Shown one piece after another: positions 34,962 to 43,927 of a stretch of 64,000 nucleotides of DNA (position 1 is the first letter of the stretch; every line of letters starts with the position of its first letter). Below the pieces are notes generated by a model. The model was not told the origin of the DNA. It searched no databases and saw nothing but the letters and a program-made list of their open reading frames with translations. Source of the stretch: Nocardioides humi (GTDB taxonomy: Bacteria; Actinomycetota; Actinomycetes; Propionibacteriales; Nocardioidaceae); the NCBI RefSeq assembly GCF_006494775.1, contig NZ_CP041146.1, positions 2,852,001 through 2,916,000 of the forward strand, written 5' to 3'. Both the position numbers and the translations under genes were made by a program.

Positions 34962-36923
34962 CTACTCCCGCCGCTGGAACAGCCGCACGACCACCCGCAG
35001 CGCCAGCGTCACGCCGCAGAACCCGAGCGCGAGCCCCAGCAGGCCGAAGAGCGACAGCTCGTCGGTCAGCTGGGGACCGCCGCCGCTGAGCGCCAGGACG
35101 ACGGCGAGGATGCACGCGGTGATGCCGAACGCCGCGGCCAGTCCGTTGTTGACCTGGTCGCGCAGCCAGGCCCGGTCCTCGGCGTCGCCGAACGCGCGGG
35201 TGCGGACGGTGAAGGTGCCGTCGCCGAGGGCGCGGGTGAGGTGCTCGACCCGCTCGGGCAGCCGGCGGGCGATCGCGGCGACGACGCCGGCCTGGCTGAC
35301 GGCCTGGGCGGCGACCCGCTTCGGCTCGGCGAGCCGCTTCAGCAGCGAGGGCAGCTGGGACCGGGCGGACTGCAGCAGGCTGCTGCCGGGGTCGAGGAGG
35401 GTGACCGCGGCCTCGACGGAGGTGAGCGTGCGGAACGCCGCGGCGACGTCGCCGGGGACGGCGATGCCGTGCCGGCGGAGCACGGCGAAGATCCGGGCGA
35501 AGGTGTCGCCGCCGACCGTGGTCCGCAGCTGGAGGGCGGCGATCTCACGGCCCAGCTCGCGTCGCAGCAGCGGCACGTCCAGGTCGTCGGGAACGTCGAA
35601 CGCCAGTGTCAGCGCGTCCACCGCGGACACCGCGTCGTCGCTGAGGATCGCGAACAGCAGCAGCGCCAGCAGCTGCCGGGTCTCGGTGTCGAGGATCCCG
35701 ACCGCGCCGAAGTCGAGCAGCCCGAGCCGCCCGTCGTCCAGCACCAGGATGTTGCCGGGGTGCAGGTCGGCGTGGAAGACGCCGGCGACGAAGACGGTGT
35801 CGAGCAGCGCGCCGATCAGGGTGTCCGCGAGCTCGACGCGCCGCTCGGCGGAGAGCCCGGCGACGGCGGCCTCGCCGTTGGAGAGGGGTACGCCGTGCAG
35901 CCGGTCCATCACGAGCACCCGGCGGGTGCTCAGGCCGGTGTCGACGGCGGGCACCACGATGTCGGCCCGGTCCCGCAGCGCGGCCGCGCCGGCGGCGGTG
36001 TTGCCGGCCTCGATCCGGTAGTCCAGCTCCTCGCGCAGCGACTGGGCCAGGCCGGCGGCCAGCCGGGACACCGCCATGTCCCGCGCCCACGGCCAGCGCT
36101 GCTCGGCGGTGGCCGCCAGCCGGACCAGGATGTCGGTGTCGACCTCGACCTGGCGGCGGGCCTTGCTGCGCTGCACCTTCACGACGACGTCCCGGCCGTC
36201 GCGGGTGGTCGCGGTGTGCACCTGGGCCACCGACGCGGCCGCCAGCGGCTCGGCGTCGAACGTGCGGAAGAGGGCCTCCGGCCGGTCGCCGAGGTCGGCC
36301 GTGATCGTGGCCGCCACCGCGTCGTACGGCTCCGGGTCGGCGTCGGACTGGAGCGTCGCCAGCGCGCGCGTGGTCTCGGCCGGCAGCAGGTCGTCGCGGG
36401 TGGCGAGGATCTGGCCGAGCTTGACGAAGGTGACGCCGGACCGGTTGAACACCGACGCCAGCGCCGGCCCGAAGGACGCCGAGCCCGGGCCGCCGCGGAG
36501 CACCGCGCCCAGGCCCGAGCCGGTGGCGGCCCGGGCGATCTGGAGATAGCGGCGGGTACGGCGCAGCCACGCCCGGAGCCGCCCCACCGCCTCGCGCGGG
36601 CCGGGCACGCTGCCCGACGGGACGAGCACCTCGAGCAGCATCACCACCGCGAGCGCGGCGGCGAACACCCACAGCGAGGCGACGAGGAGGAAGGCCGCGG
36701 CGGTCCCGTCGGAGGTGGTGAGCTCGCCCCGCTCGGTCGCGACGCCGGCGGAGACCGCGACCTTGCCGCTGAGCGGGATCCCCGCCAGGAGGGCGGTCCA
36801 GGCCACCACGAGGGTGCGCAGCCAGCCGACGCGGGCGCCGAGGATGCGGCGGATCACCGCCGCGAGGCCGGCGGCCAGCACGAGGCTCGACAACGCCGTG
36901 TAGACCCAGACCACCGCTCCCAC
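34962..36923 (-). CDS. ABC1/UbiB (AarF) family atypical kinase
   Basis: 653 residues. Four N-terminal hydrophobic segments (first 110 residues) and two C-terminal ones flank the UbiB core: GPALASVFNRSGVTFVKLGQ with the KxGQ motif, the ATP-binding Ala-rich loop AAASVAQVHTA, and the metal site HADLHPGNILVLDDGRLGLLDFGAVG. UbiB kinases bind ATP and help make quinones or move lipids in membranes. It stands alone near a TetR/P450 pair. ATG start 36923. Confidence 0.9.
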   Translation of the reverse strand: MGAVVWVYTALSSLVLAAGLAAVIRRILGARVGWLRTLVVAWTALLAGIPLSGKVAVSAGVATERGELTTSDGTAAAFLLVASLWVFAAALAVVMLLEVLVPSGSVPGPREAVGRLRAWLRRTRRYLQIARAATGSGLGAVLRGGPGSASFGPALASVFNRSGVTFVKLGQILATRDDLLPAETTRALATLQSDADPEPYDAVAATITADLGDRPEALFRTFDAEPLAAASVAQVHTATTRDGRDVVVKVQRSKARRQVEVDTDILVRLAATAEQRWPWARDMAVSRLAAGLAQSLREELDYRIEAGNTAAGAAALRDRADIVVPAVDTGLSTRRVLVMDRLHGVPLSNGEAAVAGLSAERRVELADTLIGALLDTVFVAGVFHADLHPGNILVLDDGRLGLLDFGAVGILDTETRQLLALLLFAILSDDAVSAVDALTLAFDVPDDLDVPLLRRELGREIAALQLRTTVGGDTFARIFAVLRRHGIAVPGDVAAAFRTLTSVEAAVTLLDPGSSLLQSARSQLPSLLKRLAEPKRVAAQAVSQAGVVAAIARRLPERVEHLTRALGDGTFTVRTRAFGDAEDRAWLRDQVNNGLAAAFGITACILAVVLALSGGGPQLTDELSLFGLLGLALGFCGVTLALRVVVRLFQRRE

Positions 36924-36986
36924 GGCCCCACCGTAAGGGGCGTGGAGCCCTGTTCTCGGGATGGTCAGGGCGCGACCAGGGGCCGG

Positions 36987-37517
36987 TCAGGGGGACGTCA
37001 GGGTGATCACCGGCGCGACGAACCGCTCGACCAGGCGCCGTTCCTGCACCGCGGTGCCGCCGGGGACGGTCAGCAGCGAGACGATGACGCGCACCAGCCA
37101 GCGGGCGGCCTCGGCGTCCGGCGCCATGGTGAGGCCGAGCGCCTCGACCACCTCCGAGCCCTGGGCCAGGTCCGCCGTACGACCGGCGTCGGTCGCGCTG
37201 AACCAGGCGGCCAGGGCCGGCGCCGCGCGGACGTGGCGCAGCGCCGACAGGACCCCCTCGGTGACCGGATCGCCCTTCGCTCCGGCGAGGTCGGCCGCGA
37301 CCAGACCGCCGACCCGGACCGCCTCCCGCTGCACGAACGCCAGCTGCAGCGCCGGCCGGTCCGGGAAGTAGCGGTAGAGCGTGGCCCGCGAGCAGCCCGC
37401 CGCGGCGGCGATCTCGCCCATGGCCACGGCGTCGACGCCCTGCTCGGCGAAGAGCGCGCCGGCGGCGTCGAGGATCCGCTCCACGGCAGGGGTACGCCGG
37501 TCGACCCAGGCGGTCAC
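36987..37517 (-). CDS. TetR family transcriptional regulator
   Basis: 176 residues; HTH in the first 50: RILDAAGALFAEQGVDAVAMGEIAAAAGCSRATLYRYFPDR. The C-terminal part is a ligand domain without obvious specificity. The gene overlaps the P450 stop by 4 bases (37514-37517), so the P450 and its probable regulator are one transcript. Expected to act at the palindrome at 38739-38751. Confidence 0.9.
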   Translation of the reverse strand: MTAWVDRRTPAVERILDAAGALFAEQGVDAVAMGEIAAAAGCSRATLYRYFPDRPALQLAFVQREAVRVGGLVAADLAGAKGDPVTEGVLSALRHVRAAPALAAWFSATDAGRTADLAQGSEVVEALGLTMAPDAEAARWLVRVIVSLLTVPGGTAVQERRLVERFVAPVITLTSP

Positions 37518-38719
37518 GAGACCACCAGCGGGACGGAGAGCGGGCGCCGGACGTACGGACCGGGCGCCCAGGTGACCGCATCCTCGTCGATCGTGAATGA
37601 CGGGATGCGCGCGAGCAGCTCCTCCAGCGCGACGGTGATCTGCAGCCGCGCGGCGGCCGCGCCCAGGCAGTGGTGGTGGCCCTGGCCGAAGCTGAGCACC
37701 TGGCTCGGTCGGCGTCGTACGTCGAGGACGTCGGCGTCCGGCCCGTACCTCCGGGGGTCGCGGTTGCCGGCGGCGTACAGGAGGAGGACCTTGCGCCCCG
37801 CGGGGATGGTCGTGCCGTGCAGGACGACGTCGCGGGTCGTGGTGCGGGCCAGGCCCTGGACCGGGGAGGTGAGGCGCAGGATCTCCTCGACCGCGTCCGG
37901 GACCAGCTCGGGGGACGCGACGAGGAGGGCGCGCTGGCCGGGGTGCGCGGCGAGCAGCTGGACGGCGCCGCCGAGCGCGCCGGTGGAGGTGTCGTTGCCG
38001 CCGGCGACCATGGTGAAGACGAAGGCGAGGATCTCCAGCAGGTCGATGTCGGCCAGGACCAGCTGGGAGACGGTGTCCTCCCCCGGCGCGCTGCGGCGGC
38101 GCTCGACGAGCTCGGTGAAGTAGGTCAGCAGCTCGGCGGTCGCGCCGGCCGCGCCCGCAGCTGCCGCCGCCCCCTCACCGGCGACATTGGCCGCGACGAT
38201 CGCGCTGCTCCAGTCGTCGAAGCGCGGCTGGTCCTCGACGGGCACACCGAGATAGTGCCCGACGACCCGGCTCGGCAGCGGCTTGAACAGCTCGGCCACC
38301 ACGTCCCCGCCGCCCGCGGCCCGGAGCCGTTCGACCCGCTCCACGACGAACGCCCGCACCACCGGCGCGAGGTCGCGCACCTGACGCGGCGTGAACCCGC
38401 GCGCCACCAGCCGGCGGAAGGTGGTGTGCACCGGCGGGTCGGTCATCACGAACGGCGGGTTGTCGACGAGGCCGATCCGCTCCAGCTCGTCGTACTCGAC
38501 GGTCAGGCCGTGCGCGCTGGAGTACGTCGCCACGTCGACCGCGGCCGCGAGGACGTCGGCGTGGCGGGACAGGACGTAGTGGTCGCGGTCCGGGCGCCCG
38601 GCCGGCACCACGTGGTGGACCGGGTGGTGGTCGCGCAGCCAGGCGTACCCGGGCCACGGGTCACGCCACGCGGCCCCGCCGCCGAGACGATATCCGGAAT
38701 GCAACAGATCGTCCGTCAT
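37514..38719 (-). CDS. Cytochrome P450
   Basis: 401 residues. The I-helix oxygen-binding motif AGGNDTSTGALGG, the ExxR of EEILRLTSPVQG, and the heme-Cys loop FGQGHHHCLGAAAARLQ are all present. This soluble bacterial P450 needs a ferredoxin and reductase encoded elsewhere. The sequence resembles steroid/terpenoid-type CYPs (long-chain CYP125/CYP124-like N-terminal GYRLGGGAAWRDPWPGY), but the substrate cannot be fixed. ATG 38719. Confidence 0.92.
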   Translation of the reverse strand: MTDDLLHSGYRLGGGAAWRDPWPGYAWLRDHHPVHHVVPAGRPDRDHYVLSRHADVLAAAVDVATYSSAHGLTVEYDELERIGLVDNPPFVMTDPPVHTTFRRLVARGFTPRQVRDLAPVVRAFVVERVERLRAAGGGDVVAELFKPLPSRVVGHYLGVPVEDQPRFDDWSSAIVAANVAGEGAAAAAGAAGATAELLTYFTELVERRRSAPGEDTVSQLVLADIDLLEILAFVFTMVAGGNDTSTGALGGAVQLLAAHPGQRALLVASPELVPDAVEEILRLTSPVQGLARTTTRDVVLHGTTIPAGRKVLLLYAAGNRDPRRYGPDADVLDVRRRPSQVLSFGQGHHHCLGAAAARLQITVALEELLARIPSFTIDEDAVTWAPGPYVRRPLSVPLVVS

Positions 38720-38738
38720 GCCTCAAAGATGAGACACA

Positions 38739-38751
38739 ACAGACGATCTGT
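38739..38751. promoter_or_regulatory. TetR operator candidate for the P450 operon
   Basis: ACAGA-CGA-TCTGT is a perfect 5+5 palindrome 20-32 bp upstream of the P450 start. Its 10-base right half, GACGATCTGT (38742-38751), recurs as the inverted ACAGATCGTC at 38704-38713 inside the first P450 codons. Typical of TetR autoregulation; inferred. Confidence 0.5.
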
Positions 38752-38759
38752 CCAGTACG

Positions 38760-39293
38760 TCAGGCGATGATCGCCTCGGGCACCGACGCGCCCGGCGTAC
38801 GGCGCTCGGCGTCGGTCAGCCAGGCGAGCTGCTCGAGCCGCTCGAGGATCGAGTGCAGCAGGTCGGCGGTCGTCGGGTCGGCGGCGTCGACCTCGTCGTG
38901 GACCCGGCGGACGGTGCCGGTCACGGCGTAGATCGAGGCGACGATCGCGTCGATGACCTCGCCGGTCTCGACCTCGCCGCCGGGGAAGGCGGGCAGGCTC
39001 GACTGGGCGGAGGTACGCGCGGAGGTGCCGTCGGGGACGACGTACAGCGCCCGCATCCGCTCCGCGACGTCGTCGGTGAAGTCGCGTGCGGCGTCGACGA
39101 TCTCGTCGAGCTGGAGGTGGAGGTCGCGGAAGTTGGGGCCGACCGCGTTCCAGTGCGCCTGCTTGCCCTGGAGGGCCAGGTCGTTGAGGTCGACGAGGAT
39201 CTGCTGGAGGTGGCCGGCGAGCTTCTCGTCGGCGCGGAAGGCGGGGTGCGAGACGTGCTGGGACGTGCGGTGGCGGGTCGCGGTGGTCGCCAT
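38760..39293 (-). CDS. dps: Dps family DNA-binding ferritin
   Basis: 177 residues. The inter-subunit ferroxidase residues are in KQAHWNAVGPNFRDLHLQLDEIVD (His, Asp, Glu) followed by DFTDDVAER. The family forms dodecamers that oxidise iron with hydrogen peroxide, store it and may coat DNA. ATG 39293 starts MATTATRHRTSQHV; longer upstream reading has no ribosome site. The iron/peroxide-type box just upstream fits its role. Confidence 0.93.
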   Translation of the reverse strand: MATTATRHRTSQHVSHPAFRADEKLAGHLQQILVDLNDLALQGKQAHWNAVGPNFRDLHLQLDEIVDAARDFTDDVAERMRALYVVPDGTSARTSAQSSLPAFPGGEVETGEVIDAIVASIYAVTGTVRRVHDEVDAADPTTADLLHSILERLEQLAWLTDAERRTPGASVPEAIIA

Positions 39294-39368
39294 GGGTGAT
39301 GCTCCCTTCGCTGTGGGCTCGGTCTTCTCGGTCCGGTAGGACCACGACAACCACTGTGCCACCTTTTT

Positions 39369-39381
39369 TGGAATGATTCCA
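39369..39381 (-). promoter_or_regulatory. Fur/PerR-like box upstream of dps
   Basis: TGGAAT-G-ATTCCA is a perfect 13-bp palindrome, followed by GAAAAGG, resembling actinobacterial FurA/CatR (PerR-like) operators. An adjacent TAGGCAAGGCTT (minus strand, 39390-39401) resembles a DtxR/IdeR half-site. Peroxide- or iron-controlled dps is expected biology. Confidence 0.5.
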
Positions 39382-39507
39382 GAAAAGGAAGCCTTGCCTA
39401 CGTGAGGGAAACCTGGGCTCGCTCGGTGCGCGATGAATCCGGGTGTCGGTGCCGGTCCCTAGTGTTCGAGACCTGGCGCACCGACACGAGGAGACACAGG
39501 GGCGGCG

Positions 39508-40466
39508 ATGAGCGAACCGATGATCCGCGCGACCGGACTGGTCAAGCGCTACAAGGACGTCGAGGCCCTGGCCGGGCTCGACCTGGCCGTGCCCGAGGGC
39601 AAGGTGCTGGCGCTGCTCGGGCCCAACGGCGCCGGCAAGACGACGGCCGTACGCTGCCTGACGACCCTCCTCGAGCCGGACGGCGGCTCGGCGAGCGTGG
39701 CCGGGATCGACGTGCTGGCGGAGCCCGCGGCGGCGAAGGCGAGGATCGGGCTGTCGGGCAGTACGCCGCGGTCGACGAGCACCTGACGGCGCACGAGAAC
39801 CTCGTGATGATCGGCCGGCTCTACCACCTCGGCCGGCAGCGGGCGCGCACGCGGGCGCAGGAGCTGCTCGAGCGGTTCGACCTCACCGAGTTCGCGAGCC
39901 GGCCGACCAAGACCTACTCCGGCGGCCAGCGGCGGCGGCTCGACCTGGCGTGCGCGCTGGTCGCGGCGCCGCCGGTGATCGTGCTCGACGAGCCGACGAC
40001 CGGCCTGGACCCGCGCAGCCGGCAGCTGATGTGGGACGTCATCCGCGAGCTGGTGGGCGAGGGGGCGACGCTGCTGCTGACGACGCAGTACCTCGAGGAG
40101 GCCGACGTGCTGGCCGACGACATCGTGGTGATCGACCACGGCCGCGAGATCGCGCACGGCACCGCCGACGAGCTCAAGGCGCAGACGGGCGGGCAGCGGA
40201 TCGAGGTGGTGCTGGCCAGTGCTGTCGACACCGAGGCGGCGTTCGGGGTGCTCAACGAGGTCGCGGTCGGCGAGGTCAAGGTCTCCGGCGGCGGCCGCGA
40301 GCTGGAGGCCGCGGTCGGCGACGAGGCCGCGAGCGACCTGCTGCGGGTGCTGCAGGGCTTCGAGCGGGACGCCGTGAAGGTCCTCGACGTCGGGCTGCGC
40401 CGACCCACCCTCGACGACGTCTTCCTCACCCTGACCGGACACGAGAGCGCGGAGACCGACCGATGA
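39508..40466 (+). CDS. ABC exporter ATP-binding protein, DrrA-like, one apparent frameshift
   Basis: About 319 residues after repair. Walker A is GPNGAGKTTAV, signature YSGGQRRRLDLACAL, Walker B VIVLDEPTTGLDPRSRQ, with the C-terminal DrrA-type domain (LRRPTLDDVFLTLTG). The N-terminal frame breaks at GGG 39756-39758; one restored base gives RIGLSGQYAAVDEHLTAHENL, the family Q-loop. DrrA-type pumps export drugs, lipids or antibiotics. Its stop overlaps the permease start (ATGA). ATG 39508 has a GGGGCGG-type upstream; an earlier start is unlikely. Confidence 0.88.
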
Positions 40467-41263
40467 GCACCGTCAACCAGGCCCTCAACGACGGCTGGGT
40501 GGTCGCCCAGCGCAACCTGATCAAGATCATCCGGGTCCCCGAGATCCTGGTGTTCGTCCTGCTCAGCCCGATCATGTTCGTGCTTCTGTTCGCCTATGTC
40601 TTCGGCGGCGCGATCGAGACGCCGGGCGTCAACTACCGCGAGTGGCTGATCGCGGGCATCTTCGGCCAGACCATCGTGTTCGGCGCGACGTTCACCGGCG
40701 CCGGCCTCGCCGAGGACATGCAGAAGGGCATCATCGACCGGTTCCGGTCCCTGCCGATGTCCAACTCAGCCGTCCTGGTGGGCCGGACCGCGTCCGACGT
40801 CGTCTACAACGTGCTGTCGCTGATCATCATGGCGCTCACCGGCCTGATCGTCGGGTGGCGGATCCGCGAGGGGCTCCTCGACGCGCTGGCGGCGTTCGCG
40901 CTGCTGCTGGTGTTCGGCTACGCGATCAGCTGGGTGATGGCCTGGGTGGGCCTGATGGTGCCGAGTGTCGAGGTCATCAACAACGCGTCGTTCATGGTGA
41001 TCATGCCGCTCACCTTCATCTCCAACGCGTTCGTGCCGACCGAGTCCTTCAACAAGGTGCTCAAGCCGGTGGTGGAGTGGAATCCGGTCTCGGCCGTCAC
41101 ACAGGCCAGCCGCGACCTGTTCGGCAACACCGGCGTCGGGCCGGGCTCCGACGCGTGGTCGATGCAGCACCCGGTCGCCTACACCCTGATCTGGGTGGTG
41201 CTGATCATCGCGGTCTTCGCGCCGCTGTCGGTGCGGCAGTACCGGCTGACGACGAGCAGGTAG
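40463..41263 (+). CDS. ABC-2 type exporter permease, DrrB-like
   Basis: 266 residues, six membrane segments. The family signature follows the second segment as GAGLAEDMQKGIIDRFRSLPMS. Translationally coupled to the ATPase. Together they form a two-gene DrrAB-type efflux pump. No regulator is adjacent, and I infer no substrate. Confidence 0.92.
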   Translation: MSTVNQALNDGWVVAQRNLIKIIRVPEILVFVLLSPIMFVLLFAYVFGGAIETPGVNYREWLIAGIFGQTIVFGATFTGAGLAEDMQKGIIDRFRSLPMSNSAVLVGRTASDVVYNVLSLIIMALTGLIVGWRIREGLLDALAAFALLLVFGYAISWVMAWVGLMVPSVEVINNASFMVIMPLTFISNAFVPTESFNKVLKPVVEWNPVSAVTQASRDLFGNTGVGPGSDAWSMQHPVAYTLIWVVLIIAVFAPLSVRQYRLTTSR

Positions 41264-41272
41264 CCCGGCGGG

Positions 41273-42706
41273 TCAGAGCCGGTCGGCCAGCCTCCGGGCC
41301 GCGATCTGCAGCGCGTCCCACACCGTGGCGAACGGCGGCGCGTAGGCCAGGTCCATGCCGGCCAGGTCGTCGACGGTGAGGCCGCCCCACAGCGCGGCGG
41401 CCGCGGCGTCGACGCGCTTCGCCGAGCCCGGCCCGCCGACGATCTGTACGCCGAGCAGGCGGCGGGTGGCCCGGTCCCCGAGCACCTTGGTGTGGATCAC
41501 CTCGGCCTCCGGCATGTAGCCGCTGATCGTGGTGCCGGTGGTGACGAGCGCGGCGACGTCGTACCCCGCCTCGGCCGCCTGGTCGCTCGAGAGCCCGGTC
41601 CGCGCGATCTCCAGGTGCACGCCGCCCGCGACGAAACGGGTGATGGCGGTGCCCAGGGCACCCCCGAACCGACGGTCCCCGCCGAGCAGGTTGTCGCCGA
41701 CGACGCGGCCGAGCTTGTTGGCGTGGGTGCCGAGCGGGAGGAAGGCACGCCGGCCGGTGAGCCGGTGCTCCACCTCGCAGCAGTCGCCGGCGGCCCAGAT
41801 CCCCGGGGCGATCCGGCCAGCGGGATCGGGCAGGTATCCGCCCGCCTCGCCGAGCGGCAGCCCGGCCTCGCCGCCGAGGCGGGTGGCGGGCTCGACCCCG
41901 ATCGCGAGGACGACGACGTCCGCACCGAGGCGCTCACCGGTGTCGGTGACGACACCGCTCACCCGGTCCCCCGGTCCGCCGGTCGTCTCCAGCCCGTCGA
42001 TCGTGCGGCCGGTGCGCAGGTCCACGCCGGCGGCGACCAGCGCGTCCTCGATCTCGGCGCCCAGGTCCTCATCGAGGCTGCTCATCACCCGGCCCCGGGT
42101 GACCAGCGTCGCCGAGAGGCCGCGCCGGATCAGCGCCTCGGCCATCTCCACGCCGATGTACCCGCCGCCCACGACGACCGCCCGCGACGGACCGCCCACC
42201 TCGCCGGCCCGCTCGAGGAGGCCCGTCCAGAGCTCGCCGTCGTCGAGGCTCTTCACCGGATGGACGCCGTCGACCAGCCCGCCGTCCGCCGCCCGCGCCC
42301 AGTCCGGGATGATCGGCGCGGCTCCGGTCGCGAGCACCAGCTCGTCGTACTCCGCCTCGCCGGCGGTCCCGTCCTGCTCGAACCGCACCCGCCGCCGCTC
42401 GGTGTCCACCGCGACCGCCCGCGCACCGAGCCGCAGGTCGATGCCCGCGCTCCGGTGCTCCGCGGCCGTGCGGGCCACCAGGTCGTCGCCGCTGGGGACG
42501 TCCCCGGCGATCCAGTACGGGATCCCGCAGGCGGAGTACGACGTGTGCCCGGTCGCCTCCAGGACGGTGATCTCGACGTCGCGACCCGCCGCGTCCGCGG
42601 CGCGCAGCGCGGTGTGCGCGGCGCTCATGCCGGCCGCGTCCGCGCCGACCACCAGGATCCGGGTCAACGGGGACCACCGGGCGTGCGCCGCGAGCTGTCC
42701 GAGCAC
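41273..42706 (-). CDS. FAD-dependent CoA-disulfide reductase-like oxidoreductase
   Basis: About 477 residues. FAD-binding start ILVVGADAAGMSAA, the CoA-disulfide reductase active site SYSACGIPYWIAGD with its single Cys, NAD-binding VVVGGGYIGVEMAEAL and a C-terminal dimerisation part. The family reduces CoA disulfides, persulfides or NADH-linked thiols. The ATG 42706 start lacks a clear ribosome site; TTG 42664, directly before TRILVVGAD, is an alternative. It lies 39 bp after livM and may be the last gene of the long Prx-Liv transcript. Confidence 0.85.
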   Translation of the reverse strand: MLGQLAAHARWSPLTRILVVGADAAGMSAAHTALRAADAAGRDVEITVLEATGHTSYSACGIPYWIAGDVPSGDDLVARTAAEHRSAGIDLRLGARAVAVDTERRRVRFEQDGTAGEAEYDELVLATGAAPIIPDWARAADGGLVDGVHPVKSLDDGELWTGLLERAGEVGGPSRAVVVGGGYIGVEMAEALIRRGLSATLVTRGRVMSSLDEDLGAEIEDALVAAGVDLRTGRTIDGLETTGGPGDRVSGVVTDTGERLGADVVVLAIGVEPATRLGGEAGLPLGEAGGYLPDPAGRIAPGIWAAGDCCEVEHRLTGRRAFLPLGTHANKLGRVVGDNLLGGDRRFGGALGTAITRFVAGGVHLEIARTGLSSDQAAEAGYDVAALVTTGTTISGYMPEAEVIHTKVLGDRATRRLLGVQIVGGPGSAKRVDAAAAALWGGLTVDDLAGMDLAYAPPFATVWDALQIAARRLADRL

Positions 42707-42745
42707 ACCGTGGTTCCGAGCACGGGCCCCAGGGTACGGGCCCGG

Positions 42746-43927
42746 TCAGCGGCTCCGAGCGCGCCACCTCGCCCGGAGCTGGGTCAGCTGGTGAGCGATT
42801 CCCCTGGGGTCGCGCATCAGCACCACGACGATGAGCAGGCCGAACACGAGTTGGGCGACGACGGACGGGGGGAACGGCGCGCCGGGGTCGGAGCTCAGGC
42901 CCGGTACGGCCTCCCCGTATCGCTGCAGCAGCAGCGGGAGTGCGGTCACGAAGGCCGCACCTCCCACGGCTCCCCGGATCGAGCCCAGACCGCCGATGAT
43001 CACCATGGCGAGGTACTGGAGCGACAGCATCAGGCTCCAGTACTCGGGAACGATCCGCCGGAAGGCCAGCGCCAGCAGCACGCCGGAGAGGCCGGCGAGG
43101 ACGGCGCTCACCATGAAGCCGCTCGACCGGGTGCGATTGACGTCGATGCCGAGCGCCGCCGCGTGCTGCTCGCTGTCACGAACGGCGATGTAGGCGCGGC
43201 CCACCCGACCGCGCAGGATCCGCGACGCGAGCAGCGCGGTGGCCAGGAGGGTCAGTCCGGCGACGACCCAGAGCCGCTCCGGCCGGCCGAAGGGCACGCC
43301 GAGCAGCGTGATCGCCGGCTCGTTGCCGATCACCGCGAACCCGCCGATGGTCAGGTCCGGCACGCTGCGCCCGTTGAAGCCACCACTGAGCTCCGGGAAG
43401 GCGTACAGGACGTGCTCGCCGATGAAGATCAGGGCCAGGGTGGCCACGCCGATGCTGATCCCCTTGAGGCGGCGGGACAACGGACTGAACGCGAGGCCCA
43501 CGACCGCCGAGAGCACCACCGCGGCGCCGACCGCCAGCAGCGGAGGCAGTCCCATCCCCCAGCTCCCCTCGACGGCGGGCGAGGCGAAGAACAGGTAGCC
43601 GTAGGCGCCGACCGCGAGGAAGAACGAGTGGGCGAGCGACAGCTGACCCACACGGCCGTAGAGGATGGTGAGGCCGATCGCCCCGATCGACGCCGCGAAG
43701 GCGAACCCACCCAGGTTGAGCCAGAACGCGTCGACGTAGAGGGGCGCCACGAGCAGGGCGATCACGATCGCGGCGACCAGGACGGCGCGGCCCCCTCGGC
43801 GAGGTCGCCGAGGCGCGCCGGGCGCTCCTGTGCCGACGGACCGGCCCGGAGCCGGCTCCGGGCCGGCGGCGGACGACTCGGGGGGTGTGGCCGTCAGGGC
43901 CATCGTGCGACCGCTGTCCTCAGACAC
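42746..43927 (-). CDS. livM: Branched-chain-type ABC transporter permease LivM
   Basis: 393 residues, about 9-10 membrane segments and the LivM hallmark HSFFLAVGAYGYLFF ... GINVATLALIFIGE-like GVATLALIFIGEHV. Pairs with LivH. The start is decided by the ribosome site: AGGAGG lies seven bases before GTG 43927, which overlaps the LivH stop, while ATG 43903 has none. Belongs to the importer downstream of the peroxiredoxin gene, probably taking up an aromatic acid or amino-acid-like compound. Confidence 0.9.
   Translation of the reverse strand: MSEDSGRTMALTATPPESSAAGPEPAPGRSVGTGAPGAPRRPRRGGRAVLVAAIVIALLVAPLYVDAFWLNLGGFAFAASIGAIGLTILYGRVGQLSLAHSFFLAVGAYGYLFFASPAVEGSWGMGLPPLLAVGAAVVLSAVVGLAFSPLSRRLKGISIGVATLALIFIGEHVLYAFPELSGGFNGRSVPDLTIGGFAVIGNEPAITLLGVPFGRPERLWVVAGLTLLATALLASRILRGRVGRAYIAVRDSEQHAAALGIDVNRTRSSGFMVSAVLAGLSGVLLALAFRRIVPEYWSLMLSLQYLAMVIIGGLGSIRGAVGGAAFVTALPLLLQRYGEAVPGLSSDPGAPFPPSVVAQLVFGLLIVVVLMRDPRGIAHQLTQLRARWRARSR

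Noticed and set aside
34647..38123. Plus-strand frame of 1158 codons over UbiB, TetR and P450
   Set aside because: Antisense shadow with Arg/Gly-rich content and no recognisable domain.
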